A DNA stretch of 49,975 nt. Origin: Thauera butanivorans NBRC 103042 (GTDB lineage: Bacteria; Pseudomonadota; Gammaproteobacteria; Burkholderiales; Rhodocyclaceae). The stretch is from the NCBI RefSeq assembly GCF_001591165.1, contig NZ_BCUG01000047.1, positions 1-49,975 on the forward strand, in the 5' to 3' direction. A program made the position numbers and the translations under genes. The notes under the pieces were generated by a model. It saw only the letters and a program-made list of their open reading frames with translations. It did no database searches and was not told the origin of the DNA. Every line of letters begins with the position of its first letter. The stretch's first letter is position 1. This document shows, one piece after another, positions 1 through 9,651 of the stretch.

Positions 1-104
1 ACTCTGCCGGCGACATGGACTACTGGCCGTTCTTGTCTCAGTCGCAGTACGCTGCCGCACTCGGTGCGCCCGTGTATTTGTCCGAGGCGGGAGCTAAAAA
101 TTAA
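1..104 (+). CDS. C-terminal end of a gene-cassette protein of unknown function (partial)
   Basis: Only the last 33 codons are inside the window; the frame starting at base 3 reads SAGDMDYWPFLSQSQYAAAL and ends ALGAPVYLSEAGAKN before TAA. The other two frames look less protein-like. The stop codon lies at the start of an attC-like site, the normal arrangement for an integron cassette ORF, so I take this to be a cassette gene. Its family cannot be told from so short a tail. Confidence 0.5.
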   Translation, partial: SAGDMDYWPFLSQSQYAAALGAPVYLSEAGAKN

Positions 105-156
105 TTCATTCAAGCCGGCGCGACCTCGCGACGCGACTTCATTCATTCGTTAGACG
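97..156 (+). repeat. attC-like integron recombination site
   Basis: The segment runs from TTAATTCATTCAAGCC through a GC-rich imperfect hairpin (GCGCGACC and TCGCGACGCG) to CATTCGTTAGAC. GTTAGAC at 149-155 fits the R' core consensus GTTRRRY. The AATTCATTCAAGCC stretch closely resembles the left part of classical cassette attC sites. The left core is degenerate: TTAAT rather than a clean RYYYAAC. Length is about 60 bp, within the usual range. Orientation puts the upstream partial ORF in one cassette and the DNA from about 150 in the next, or in the flank of the array. Confidence 0.7.
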
Positions 157-345
157 CCCCCAAATGCCACATCGAACCTTCCTTCTAAAATGTACATCCG
201 ACACTCGCTTCCAAACTACCTGGCTGCGGGCTATCGTATTATCCGGGAGAGAGAACTCAAGAATTCGATGCCGTTGCGGACATAGCGAGATCTTTATGAG
301 GTCAAGGTGTGGCATCTGACTCCATCCTTAGGCAACAGAACAAAT

Positions 346-813
346 ATGTCACTACTGATTCGAGAAGTTTCAACAACAGATGTGCCTATGGAACTGCTAC
401 TGCTTTCCGACCCTTCGGAAGACAAGGTTCGCTCCTACCTTCCAAGGTCGAGGTGCTTCATTGCTTCAAGTGGTGGGGTGCTTGTTGGCGCATGTGTGGT
501 CCAGGAACTTGGTGCAGGCGCACATGAGCTGATGAGCATCGCCATACGACCAGCCCATCAGAAATCCGGCTACGGCACAGCGCTCCTAAAATGGGTCATT
601 GACTTCTTTCGTGGATCTGGCGCAAGTCAAATGGAGGTGGGCACCGGTTCGTTTGGCTATCAACTTGCCTTCTACCAGAGGCATGGTTTCCGGGTTACCG
701 CCATTGACCGTGACTTCTTCGTCAACAACTATCCTGAGCCGATATTCGATGGCGGCATCCAGCTCTTTGACATGTTGCGTCTCATGCTGAAGTATCCCGC
801 CACTGTTGCCTGA
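346..813 (+). CDS. GNAT family N-acetyltransferase
   Basis: A 155-residue protein with the GNAT acetyl-CoA binding motif A: beta-strand SIAIRP followed by HQKSGYGTALL (Q/RxxGxG/A type), then the C-terminal YQLAFYQRHGFR segment typical of the fold's motif B. It should transfer an acetyl group from acetyl-CoA to an amine, but the substrate is not evident. I start at ATG 346 because the family begins with a short beta-strand (SLLIREV); an in-frame GTG at 307 would add 13 residues with no similarity to the fold. It follows the attC by about 190 bp and no attC was found after it, so it is either the last cassette with a lost attC or ordinary flanking DNA. Confidence 0.8.
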   Translation: MSLLIREVSTTDVPMELLLLSDPSEDKVRSYLPRSRCFIASSGGVLVGACVVQELGAGAHELMSIAIRPAHQKSGYGTALLKWVIDFFRGSGASQMEVGTGSFGYQLAFYQRHGFRVTAIDRDFFVNNYPEPIFDGGIQLFDMLRLMLKYPATVA

Positions 814-999
814 AAATTCCCAAAAGACTTCCCGTCAACTGCTTTTTCTGCGGACTGCGGCCGTTGATCATGCATCCATCTTCTTCTCCCGCTGACCACA
901 TCCAGGCGTGACCGGTTCTCGGCTGCCGGCATCACGATGGGCAGGGACAGAACAAACTGGTGTCAGCCGATAGCAACACTTCACTTTATTAAATCCACT

Positions 1000-1380
1000 A
1001 TGCCACACCTTACCCTTGAATACACCGACAGCCTTCCTCAGTTCAATGCTGGCGAAACATTAGCCGCGCTCAACAAGTCTCTTGTCGCATCAGGCCATTT
1101 CGATGAAATTGATATCAAGAGCCGTGCCATTCGACTCACCACCTACCTTGTCGGCACGTCCACCGATAGCCACGCATTTATTCATGCCAAGCTCGCTATC
1201 TTGAGTGGTCGATCAATTCAAATCAGGCAAGCACTTTCGGAAAGCTTGCTCCACGCGTTGCAGGCAAGCAGTTCAAAGTACACAGATACTCATCTTCAAA
1301 TTTGCGTCGAAGTTCAAGAGATTGAGCGTGAAACTTACTCCAAGTCGACATCCCCCAATACAGCAAAGGAAGAAACATGA
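1000..1380 (+). CDS. 5-carboxymethyl-2-hydroxymuconate delta-isomerase family protein
   Basis: A 126-residue member of the CHMI branch of the tautomerase superfamily. The start MPHLTLEYTD is characteristic: after Met removal Pro1 is the catalytic base, and the family reads MPHxxxEYxxN. The later KLAILSGRS and RQALSESLLHAL segments match the second half of the fold. In the homoprotocatechuate pathway these enzymes isomerise 5-carboxymethyl-2-hydroxymuconate, but no other gene of that pathway is nearby, so the substrate is open. The ORF could extend upstream to 937, but that adds non-conserved residues ahead of the obligatory N-terminal Pro. Its stop overlaps the next start by 4 bp (ATGA), indicating translational coupling. 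Confidence 0.8.
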   Translation: MPHLTLEYTDSLPQFNAGETLAALNKSLVASGHFDEIDIKSRAIRLTTYLVGTSTDSHAFIHAKLAILSGRSIQIRQALSESLLHALQASSSKYTDTHLQICVEVQEIERETYSKSTSPNTAKEET

Positions 1381-1664
1381 CAGCATATGTCATTGGCCAC
1401 ATCACCGTGAAAGATGCGGATAAATGGGCCGAATACCGGAGCCAGGTGCCGGAAACGCTTGCTCCCTGGGGGGCCGAGCTGGTGCTCCGTGGAACACGGA
1501 TGGCGGTACTGAGTGGGCGGCACAGCCACTCGGATACGGTCGTCATACGCTTTCCGGATTCGGAGTCCGTAGCCAAATGGTACAACTCGGCCGCTTATCA
1601 AAAACTCATTCCTTTGCGCACGCAGGCAGCGGACGTCGATCTGATCAGCTATGAGGGAGCGTGA
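1377..1664 (+). CDS. DUF1330 domain-containing protein
   Basis: A 95-residue protein with the DUF1330 pattern of the ferredoxin-like dimeric alpha/beta barrel class: AYVIGHITVKDADKW at the N-terminus, then GRHSHSDTVVIRFPD and the WYNSAAYQKLIPLR motif near residues 67-80. Members are small dimeric proteins without a settled biochemical role. It begins in the ATGA overlap with the isomerase gene and its 3' end overlaps the next ORF, so the three are probably co-transcribed. Confidence 0.85.
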   Translation: MTAYVIGHITVKDADKWAEYRSQVPETLAPWGAELVLRGTRMAVLSGRHSHSDTVVIRFPDSESVAKWYNSAAYQKLIPLRTQAADVDLISYEGA

Positions 1665-2409
1665 TAACTTGCTTGCCAATGTTGTCATGACGCTGTTTGC
1701 GCGCTACGACGGCGAGCTGATGAGATCACCTCCCGCAACCGAACCGGGCTCGAAGCGGCTTGGGCCGCTGGATGCGGCGCAGCAGCGTGCGTGGGCGGCC
1801 CTCGAATCCTGGTGCCGGGCCGGCGTGGGGGATGGACGGTCGCCTTTCTGGCGTCCTCGGCAGTTGCCCGATGTGCCGGAGCGCTTCAGCCTGGCAGCCA
1901 TGGTGGGAGGAAACAGCGCTGGCAGATCACATCTGGCCGAAACCTTTGCGCTTCATCTCGACCGCAATGATGAACTCGCCGCGCTGTCTGCCGATTCAAG
2001 GCTGAAGGGCTGGTGCCTCAAACTGGCCGTGAAATGGCACGAGCTGTGGTGGTGGCGAAAACGACACCCGCGCCAGCCCTGGGACTGCGGCTATCTGCTG
2101 GAACATCCCGCGGCAATGGCCCGGCTGGCACACTTCAGGCCACGCCGGCCCACGCTGATCATCGCCGACGAGTTGCGCGACGGCAGCCTTGAACAGGTAT
2201 TGCAGGCACTCGGTACAGCGAAAGCGGATTTCCGCCATCCTGTTCGCTTGCTCGTGATCGATGCCGCCTTGCCCGGCATGCTGGAACTGCGTTTCGACAC
2301 CGATGCCCAACGATGGCATACGCCCGTGCATGATTTGGGCCAGGTGTCGGTGATCGCCCTTTCCGGCACACAGATGGCTGACAATGGCGAACGAAGTCCG
2401 CCCCCATAG
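1651..2409 (+). CDS. Unrecognised protein with a P-loop-like motif
   Basis: A 252-residue protein I cannot assign. Near residues 87-94 it has GGNSAGRS, which resembles a Walker A loop (GxxxxGKS) with Arg in place of Lys. Around residues 166-172 PTLIIADEL looks like a Walker B strand with acidic residues, and LLVIDAALP follows. This suggests a NTPase-like fold of uncertain activity. There is no signal peptide or membrane segment. The ATG at 1651 overlaps the DUF1330 gene by 14 bp; an ATG at 1690 is an alternative start. Neither has a strong ribosome site, which fits coupling to the upstream genes. The GFA gene follows after 21 bp. Confidence 0.55.
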   Translation: MRERDNLLANVVMTLFARYDGELMRSPPATEPGSKRLGPLDAAQQRAWAALESWCRAGVGDGRSPFWRPRQLPDVPERFSLAAMVGGNSAGRSHLAETFALHLDRNDELAALSADSRLKGWCLKLAVKWHELWWWRKRHPRQPWDCGYLLEHPAAMARLAHFRPRRPTLIIADELRDGSLEQVLQALGTAKADFRHPVRLLVIDAALPGMLELRFDTDAQRWHTPVHDLGQVSVIALSGTQMADNGERSPPP

Positions 2410-2430
2410 CAGAACGTCAAGGAGATTGCC

Positions 2431-2838
2431 ATGAAAGGTTCGTGCCTGTGCGGTTCCATCGAAGTCTCGGCGAGCGACCATGCTGAAGTCGGGCTTTGCC
2501 ATTGCTCCATGTGCAGGCGCTGGTCGGGCGGCCCGATGTTCGCCGTCCACTGTGGAGCCGAGGTGCAGTTCAGCGGCGGCATGCCTTCCACCTATCGTTC
2601 ATCCGATTGGGCCGAACGCGGCTTTTGCCCCACATGCGGTACGCACTTGTTCTACCATCTGCTGCCGAGCAACGAATACATCCTTCCAGCTGGGCTTTTC
2701 CAGGACGCGCAATTCCGGCTCACCAATGAAATCTTCATCGACGAGAAGCCACCGTTCTACGATTTCAGCAACGAAACGCACAAGCTCACCGGCCAGCAGG
2801 TATTCGAGCAGTTCATGCCAGATGACAAAGAAAGCTGA
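2431..2838 (+). CDS. GFA family (CENP-V/GFA domain) zinc protein
   Basis: A 135-residue protein with the zinc-binding cysteines of the GFA fold: CLCGS at residues 5-9, CHCSMC around 28-33 and CPTCGTHLFY around 66-75. The family is named after glutathione-dependent formaldehyde-activating enzyme, but most members have no proven reaction. The start is well placed: AAGGAG lies 6 nt before ATG 2431. It is the last gene of the apparent 1000-2838 operon. No glutathione-dependent formaldehyde dehydrogenase is adjacent, so formaldehyde metabolism is not supported by context. Confidence 0.85.
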   Translation: MKGSCLCGSIEVSASDHAEVGLCHCSMCRRWSGGPMFAVHCGAEVQFSGGMPSTYRSSDWAERGFCPTCGTHLFYHLLPSNEYILPAGLFQDAQFRLTNEIFIDEKPPFYDFSNETHKLTGQQVFEQFMPDDKES

Positions 2839-2879
2839 AGCAAACTTTGCAAGGCTCTTCCCGACGCACGGCACGCATG

Positions 2880-3110
2880 GCCATGCACCGTGTCGTTCCG
2901 TCTCATCACGCGCGAGATAGCGCAGGTTGCCGTCCGGCTGCGCATCGATGCGCGCCGCCAGCGCTTCCATGCAGGGCGAGAACAGCGCACCACCGATGCC
3001 TGTGAGGCAGGCGCCGAGCAGCATCATCGCCGCCGAATCGGCAGCGGCAAGGCACAGATGGCCCGCGATGCGCACCCGGAGCGCGCCCAGCGTGCAAAAT
3101 GCTGGCTTGA
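2880..3110 (-). pseudogene. Remnant of an MFS transporter gene
   Basis: Reading the minus strand from about 3110 down gives a membrane-like segment (HLCLAAADSAAMMLLGACL) followed by TGIGGALFSPCMEALAARID, the pattern of a transmembrane helix and loop in major facilitator drug exporters. There is no start, no further transmembrane helices and no complete ORF: the fragment is roughly 75 codons between the GFA gene and pabBC. I read it as the leftover of a deleted transporter gene. It also explains why this 300-bp gap seems to have coding potential on the plus strand. Confidence 0.55.
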
Positions 3111-3138
3111 CTCCCTGACGAGACCCAGCGCCTTCGCC

Positions 3139-4923
3139 GTGACCAGCCTCATCGATTTCACCGATCCCCGCGACAGCAGCGCGCCGCGCCTGCGCCATGC
3201 CTTCGGCCAGCCTCGCACGGTGCTGGCCGCACACAGCCTTGACGAGGTGCGTCCGCTGCTCGATGCGGTCGAGGCCGCCGCCCGCGCAGGCGCCTGGGCG
3301 CTGGGTTATCTGCGCTACGAAGCCGCACCCGCGTTCGACGCGGCGATGACCGTGCATGCAGCGGACGGACCGCTGGCCTGGTTCGCCATCCACGACACCC
3401 CGCTGCCCTGGAACGGGGAACCGGGGGGCGGTGCAGCAGAGGTCGATTGGCACACCCTGCCCACGCGTGCCGCCTTCGATGCTGCCCATGCCCGCATCCA
3501 GCGGGCGATCGCCGACGGTGTGCTCTACCAGGTCAACCACACGGCACAGTTGCGTGGACGGCTGGCGGGCGACGACCGTGGCCTGTTCGCCGCGTTGCAG
3601 CGGGCACAGCCGGGCGGGTATGCAACACATCTCGACTGCGGCACCAACGACGGTAACGAGGATCGCGTACAGGTGCTGTCCGTCTCGCCCGAACTGTTCT
3701 TCGACTGGCGCGGGAACGAGATCCTGACGCGGCCGATGAAAGGCACGGCCCCGCGCGGTACCACACCCGACGAAGATGCCGCGCTGGCCGCTCGGCTGCG
3801 CGCCAGCCCCAAGGAGCGCGCCGAGAACGTCATGATCGTGGACCTGCTGCGCAACGACCTCTCGCGCATCGCCGAGCCGCACAGCGTGCGCGTGCCCGCG
3901 CTGTTCCACACCGAAGCCCTGCCCACTGTCTGGCAGATGACTTCCGACGTGGTGGCGCGCACCCGCGCCGGCACACGGCTCGCCGACGTGTTCGCCGCGC
4001 TGTTTCCCTGCGGTTCGGTCACCGGCGCCCCCAAGGTGGAAGCCATGCGCATGATCCGCGCCCTCGAAGGCGGGCCGCGCGGCATTTACTGCGGCGCTGT
4101 CGGCGTGGTTCGTCCCTACGTTTCGCCCGACGGCCAGCGCGGCATTGCCGCCACCTTCAACGTGCCGATCCGCAGCATCGAACTGAAAGGCAGCAATGCC
4201 CGCTGCGGCATCGGCAGCGGCATCGTCTGGGGCGCAAGCGCCAAGGACGAATGGGCCGAATGGGCCGCCAAGCGCGCCTTCGTCGAGCGCGCCAGTGCGC
4301 CATTCGACCTGCTGGAAACCCTGGGTCTGCACGGCGGCAAGCTGCGCCACCGCGACGAACACCTCGCCCGCATGCGCGCCGCCGCTGCGCACTTCGGCTA
4401 CCCCTGGGATGAGTCACGCATCGAGGCCTGCCTCGATGATCTCGCCCGCACGCACGGCCAGGGCGCCTGGCGCGTGCGCCTGCTGCTGAATGCGCAGGGC
4501 CTGGCCCGCGCCGAAGCAGCCGCCTTCGCTCCCACGCCGGCGCCGGTACTGCTGGCACTGGCCGACCGCCCCTTTCTCCAGGCGCACAGCGAATTCAGCC
4601 GCCACAAGACCACCCGCCGCGCGCACTACGCGGCCTTCGCTCCCACAACGGGCTCGGACGTGTTCGACACCGTGCTTTACAACGAAGCCGGCGAAATCAC
4701 TGAATCCACGTTCGGCAACCTAGCCATGCTGATCGATGGCCGCTGGGTCACGCCGCCCCTCGCCTGCGGCCTGCTGCCCGGCATCGGCCGCGCCGTCGCC
4801 CTGCGCGAAGGCCGCGTGGTGGAGGCCGTGGTGCGCGTGCAGGATCTGCCGCGCGTGCAGGGCTGGGCCTTCATCAACAGCCTGCGCGACTGGTTGGAGG
4901 CACGGCTGGCGCCATCCAACTGA
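3139..4923 (+). CDS. pabB: Aminodeoxychorismate synthase component I fused to 4-amino-4-deoxychorismate lyase
   Basis: About 594 residues. The N-terminal ~370 form a chorismate-binding enzyme (PabB): LYQVNHTAQLRG, TRPMKGTAPRG, ERAENVMIVDLLRNDLSRI and the PCGSVTGAPKVEAM signature are visible. The C-terminal ~220 form a class IV aminotransferase/lyase (PabC): LLETLGLHGGKLRHRDEHL, then GEITESTFGNLAML and PPLACGLLPGIGR. Together they make p-aminobenzoate from chorismate for folate, using ammonia from a PabA elsewhere. GTG 3139 is chosen because family similarity begins at TSLIDF; the open frame continues upstream only through the transporter remnant. Such PabB-PabC fusions are common in betaproteobacteria. 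Confidence 0.88.
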   Translation: MTSLIDFTDPRDSSAPRLRHAFGQPRTVLAAHSLDEVRPLLDAVEAAARAGAWALGYLRYEAAPAFDAAMTVHAADGPLAWFAIHDTPLPWNGEPGGGAAEVDWHTLPTRAAFDAAHARIQRAIADGVLYQVNHTAQLRGRLAGDDRGLFAALQRAQPGGYATHLDCGTNDGNEDRVQVLSVSPELFFDWRGNEILTRPMKGTAPRGTTPDEDAALAARLRASPKERAENVMIVDLLRNDLSRIAEPHSVRVPALFHTEALPTVWQMTSDVVARTRAGTRLADVFAALFPCGSVTGAPKVEAMRMIRALEGGPRGIYCGAVGVVRPYVSPDGQRGIAATFNVPIRSIELKGSNARCGIGSGIVWGASAKDEWAEWAAKRAFVERASAPFDLLETLGLHGGKLRHRDEHLARMRAAAAHFGYPWDESRIEACLDDLARTHGQGAWRVRLLLNAQGLARAEAAAFAPTPAPVLLALADRPFLQAHSEFSRHKTTRRAHYAAFAPTTGSDVFDTVLYNEAGEITESTFGNLAMLIDGRWVTPPLACGLLPGIGRAVALREGRVVEAVVRVQDLPRVQGWAFINSLRDWLEARLAPSN

Positions 4924-4935
4924 CGGCTGGCCAGC

Positions 4936-5547
4936 TCAGAAGTCGATGCCCGCCTGCGCCTTCACGCCCGCCTTGAAGGCGTGCTTGCGGTCGGCGATCT
5001 CGCTGACCGTATCGGCCAGCTCCGCCAGTTCCGGCTTGGCGGCACGGCCGGTGACGATGACGGTCTGGCGCGGCGGGCGGGCGCGGATCGCGGCGATCAC
5101 CTGATCGGTGTCGAGGTAGTTGTACTTGAGCATGTAGGTCAGCTCGTCGAGCAGCACCAGGTCGAGCGCCGGGTCGGCCAGCATGCGGCTGGCCTGCGCC
5201 CAGGCTTCGTCGGCGGCGCGCTTGTCGGCGTCCCAGTTCTGCGTGTTCCAGGTGAAGCCGGTGGCCATGGCGTGGTACTGGACGGCAGTGTCCAGCCCCT
5301 GCTTCTGCAGGAAGATGACTTCGCCGGTGGCGTGCGTGCCCTTGATGAACTGCACCACGCCGGCGCGCTGGCCGTGGCCGAGCGCGCGATACAGGGTGCC
5401 GAAGGCGGAGGTGGTCTTGCCCTTGCCGTTGCCGGTGATCAGGATGACGATGCCGCGCTCCTCCTGCGCGCGCCCGATGGCGGCATCGACGACTTCCTTC
5501 TTGCGCTGCATGCGCGCGTTGTGGCTCTGCTTCTTGTCCTCTTCCAT
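4936..5547 (-). CDS. cobO: Cob(I)yrinic acid a,c-diamide adenosyltransferase (CobO/BtuR/CobA type)
   Basis: A 203-residue cytoplasmic enzyme that transfers the 5'-deoxyadenosyl group of ATP to cob(I)alamin or cobyrinic acid diamide. The P-loop GNGKGKTT sits near residue 38, with TTSAFGTLYRALGHG after it; LVLLDELTYML is the Walker B-like strand, and RPPRQTVIVTGRAAK is conserved in the family. The length matches the usual ~200. The start at 5547 has an excellent ribosome site (AAGGAGGAC). The frame runs further upstream but without conserved sequence. A cobalamin riboswitch lies in the leader, so expression should fall when adenosylcobalamin is plentiful. It converges with pabBC across a 12-bp gap. 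Confidence 0.92.
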   Translation of the reverse strand: MEEDKKQSHNARMQRKKEVVDAAIGRAQEERGIVILITGNGKGKTTSAFGTLYRALGHGQRAGVVQFIKGTHATGEVIFLQKQGLDTAVQYHAMATGFTWNTQNWDADKRAADEAWAQASRMLADPALDLVLLDELTYMLKYNYLDTDQVIAAIRARPPRQTVIVTGRAAKPELAELADTVSEIADRKHAFKAGVKAQAGIDF

Positions 5548-5714
5548 CGGTCCGTCCTCCTTGCCATCGCTGTCGGAACCGGAGGGGGAAGAATGACGAT
5601 GGTGCATGCGCGGCAAAGCCGCAAAGGCGGCGTAGGCGAAGCGCAAGCGGGCTGTCAGGCCCGCGCGACCGATCGGCAGTCCGCCCGCACCCCGGGGCAT
5701 TCACCTGTCTCGTC

Positions 5715-5890
5715 GAACGGGTCGGTCTTCTGGCTCGCCTTCATCCGGTTGCCGCCGCCTTCCCGAAGCGCAAGGCTTCAGTGGCCGAAATGGCGGCGCC
5801 GTCTGGCTTACAGCAGCGGGGGCTGCGCCGGAATGGCGGGAAAAATGGGCGGCACGCCCCCCCGCTTCACCGGACTTCCTGTTTCGCTCC
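5715..5890 (-). promoter_or_regulatory. Cobalamin (adenosylcobalamin) riboswitch upstream of cobO
   Basis: On the minus strand the expected conserved blocks appear in order: GGAAGTCCGGTGAAGC, then GCGCAGCCCCCGCTGCTGTA, then CCACTG, then TTCGGGAAGGCGG, and finally GGCGAGCCAGAAGACC, which is the B12-box end of the aptamer. The aptamer spans about 175 nt. Some 165 nt follow before the cobO start, including a GCGGGCCTGACAGCCCGC hairpin that could be part of the expression platform. Family knowledge says cobalamin binding represses the downstream gene. Confidence 0.9.
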
Positions 5891-5978
5891 GCGCGCGAAT
5901 GCCCGCGAAAGCTCCCGATCGATGCGGGCCGCACTATACGCCCGCAGCGGTGCCGCGGGCAATGCGCGCGCCGGCGAT

Positions 5979-7775
5979 TCAGTTGCCGAGCAGGCTCTCG
6001 ACCGGGACACCGATGCGCACATTCCCCCAATGGCGGCTGCCGGCCATGATCGGCATGGCGATGTCGCACAGGATCTCGCCGGTATCGCGGAGGTAAGTCT
6101 GCAACAGCAGGGGCTCGGTATTGCGCGCGGCACGCAGTTCGGACGGGCTTTCGAACTTGCGGCAGGTACGGTTGCCCACCAGATCCTGCTCGTAGTTGCC
6201 GGTCAGCGGCTGGGAGAATTTGGCGTTGTGCGCCGGCAGGTAGCTGTCTGCATTGACCGCAACGGCGAATACGGCGCCCCGGGTCGAGGCCAGGCTGTCA
6301 TCGAGCAAGGCCTGGCAGCGGCGGGTGAACTCCTCGCCCCATGCCACACGGAATTTGGGCGGATTGGTGCCGGGGATGGGCTGGTAGCGCCAGTCGAAGA
6401 TGTCGATGCGGCTAGCGGCCATCTGCTGGAGCTGCTCCTGCACCTCGTCGCGGAAGCGGCGCGTCTGTTCGACGATCCGGTCGAAGGCCCCGCGCCCGGT
6501 CTTGAAGCGCGACACCAGTTCCTGCACGCCTTCGGTCGCCTTGGCAAGCTGTTCCGTACCCTGCTCGCTCTCATCCATCTGCCCGGCGACGGTGTGCGAC
6601 AGGGCATTGATGGCGCTGACCTTCTCATGCACGCTGACGTTGGTGTCCGCCAGCGAGCCCATCGCCGCGGCGATCTGCTCGAGCTGCCTTCCGGTCGTCT
6701 CGAACTCGCCCACCATGTAACCGAACTGGGTCGCCGAGCGGTCGACGACTTCGCGCGTCTGCAGCACGTCGGCATTGATCACTTCGTTCTCGTTGCGCGT
6801 CTCCGACACCAGTTCGAGCATGCCGTTGATGTTGCCGACGATCTCGGCGGTCGCGTTGTTCACCCGCTCGGCCAGCTTGCGCACCTCGTCGGCGACCACG
6901 GCGAAGCCGCGCCCGGCCTCGCCCGCCCGCGCGGCCTCGATTGCCGCATTGAGCGCCAGCAGATTGGTCTGGTCGGCAATCTCGCGGATCAGCACGGCGA
7001 TCTGCTTCACGCTCTCGGAGCGCTGCGACAGGTCGTCCACGGTGTGGTTGAACGCGGTCACCTTGTCGCTGACGGAATTGATCTTGCCGGCGATGTCCTG
7101 CATCTCGTGCAGCGAACCGCGTGCGATGCGCAGATTCTCGGCGGTGGACTCGGCGATCTGCCGTGCGCTCTGCGACACCTGCTCGATGGCGGCGGTGGAT
7201 GCACTGCTGGCGTCGAACACCGCCGTGGTCATCTGCCCCTGCTCCCGCGCGTGCCTGGCAGCAGCCTCGACGCGCAGCTTGACCTGCACCGCCTCGCGCG
7301 CGATGCCGACGCTGGTGGTGCGCACTTCGCCGATGATGTGGCGCATCTTCTCGGCGAAGTGGTTGTAGCTGCTGGCGAGCTCGCGGAACTCGTCATGGGT
7401 GATGAGCGGGAGGTCGCGCGAGAAGTCGCCTTCGCCGCGGCCGATCTCCTCGAAGATGCCGATCATGCCGCGGATCGGGCGCACGATCAGGTGGCGCAGG
7501 TAGGCGATCTGGCCGAGGATGCAGGCCAGCGACACGGCGCTGATGATGATCATCACCCATTGCCCGACGCCGAGCGCACCCAGGATGCGCGCCGCAAACT
7601 CCGGCGCGATGCCGCCTTCGGCCAGCGCGCGGTCGATCTCCGAAGTCTGCCAGGCCTGCACGGCCAGATAGCCCAGGTTGAAGAAGAACAGCAGCAGGAA
7701 GCTGCACAGCTTCTTGGTCAGCGTGTTCCAGAAGGTCTTCTCGACAGTCTCGTACAGCTGTCTCAACGTGCTCAT
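5979..7775 (-). CDS. Methyl-accepting chemotaxis protein with a C-terminal sensor-like region
   Basis: A 598-residue chemoreceptor. Two membrane helices (about residues 22-42 and 70-93) enclose only a short, 27-residue periplasmic loop, so there is no periplasmic sensor. HAMP follows (about 94-150, [13 protein letters not shown]), then the signalling coiled coil with the highly conserved hairpin tip ([20 protein letters not shown]). After the usual end of the signalling domain another ~180 residues continue, including [20 protein letters not shown] and a final [13 protein letters not shown], which looks like a cytoplasmic Cache/PAS-type sensory module. No CheR-binding pentapeptide is visible. 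It is divergent from lysS. Confidence 0.9.
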   Translation of the reverse strand: MSTLRQLYETVEKTFWNTLTKKLCSFLLLFFFNLGYLAVQAWQTSEIDRALAEGGIAPEFAARILGALGVGQWVMIIISAVSLACILGQIAYLRHLIVRPIRGMIGIFEEIGRGEGDFSRDLPLITHDEFRELASSYNHFAEKMRHIIGEVRTTSVGIAREAVQVKLRVEAAARHAREQGQMTTAVFDASSASTAAIEQVSQSARQIAESTAENLRIARGSLHEMQDIAGKINSVSDKVTAFNHTVDDLSQRSESVKQIAVLIREIADQTNLLALNAAIEAARAGEAGRGFAVVADEVRKLAERVNNATAEIVGNINGMLELVSETRNENEVINADVLQTREVVDRSATQFGYMVGEFETTGRQLEQIAAAMGSLADTNVSVHEKVSAINALSHTVAGQMDESEQGTEQLAKATEGVQELVSRFKTGRGAFDRIVEQTRRFRDEVQEQLQQMAASRIDIFDWRYQPIPGTNPPKFRVAWGEEFTRRCQALLDDSLASTRGAVFAVAVNADSYLPAHNAKFSQPLTGNYEQDLVGNRTCRKFESPSELRAARNTEPLLLQTYLRDTGEILCDIAMPIMAGSRHWGNVRIGVPVESLLGN

Positions 7776-8131
7776 TTGGTGTGGTTCCCGAGCTAGAAAT
7801 CCGTATTCATCAACTGCTTCCGCCCCCTCTATCGGCTCCGGCCGCCTGCACTTGAGAACAGACTTCGGTGCAGAGCGCAGTAGTTTTTGGCGGAATATTC
7901 CCTACATCGGGGAGCGAAACAAGGACATAAATCTCGTTTTTGGCAAATAAAGCAGCCGACGACGTGCGAGCGCCGCGTCACTGTCCGCCATTCCGGCCGC
8001 TCTTTCGCCGTTCCCCACCCCTTCCGGCCGCAGCCTCGCAATTGCCCTGCCTGCGCCGGCCTGCGACAATCACGCCTTTGTCGCCGGCGCCATGCCGGCG
8101 CCCACGCATCCTCATCTCCCGAACCGAAAAC
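7776..8131. other. Intergenic region between divergent chemoreceptor and lysS genes
   Basis: A 356-bp stretch with no convincing gene. It must hold the promoters of both flanking genes. The middle (7880-7960) is distinctly AT-richer than its surroundings and contains a GGAATATTCC palindrome at 7892-7901. I could not assign -35/-10 boxes with confidence, and no clear flagellar sigma-28 promoter was found for the chemoreceptor. Confidence 0.4.
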
Positions 8132-9631
<1,500 letters not shown>

Positions 9632-9651
9632 GGCCGCGAGGCAAGACCGCC

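Noticed and set aside
2890-3138. The upstream part of the pabBC open frame as a real N-terminal extension
   Set aside because: It is antisense to the transporter remnant and does not resemble PabB; similarity begins near GTG 3139.
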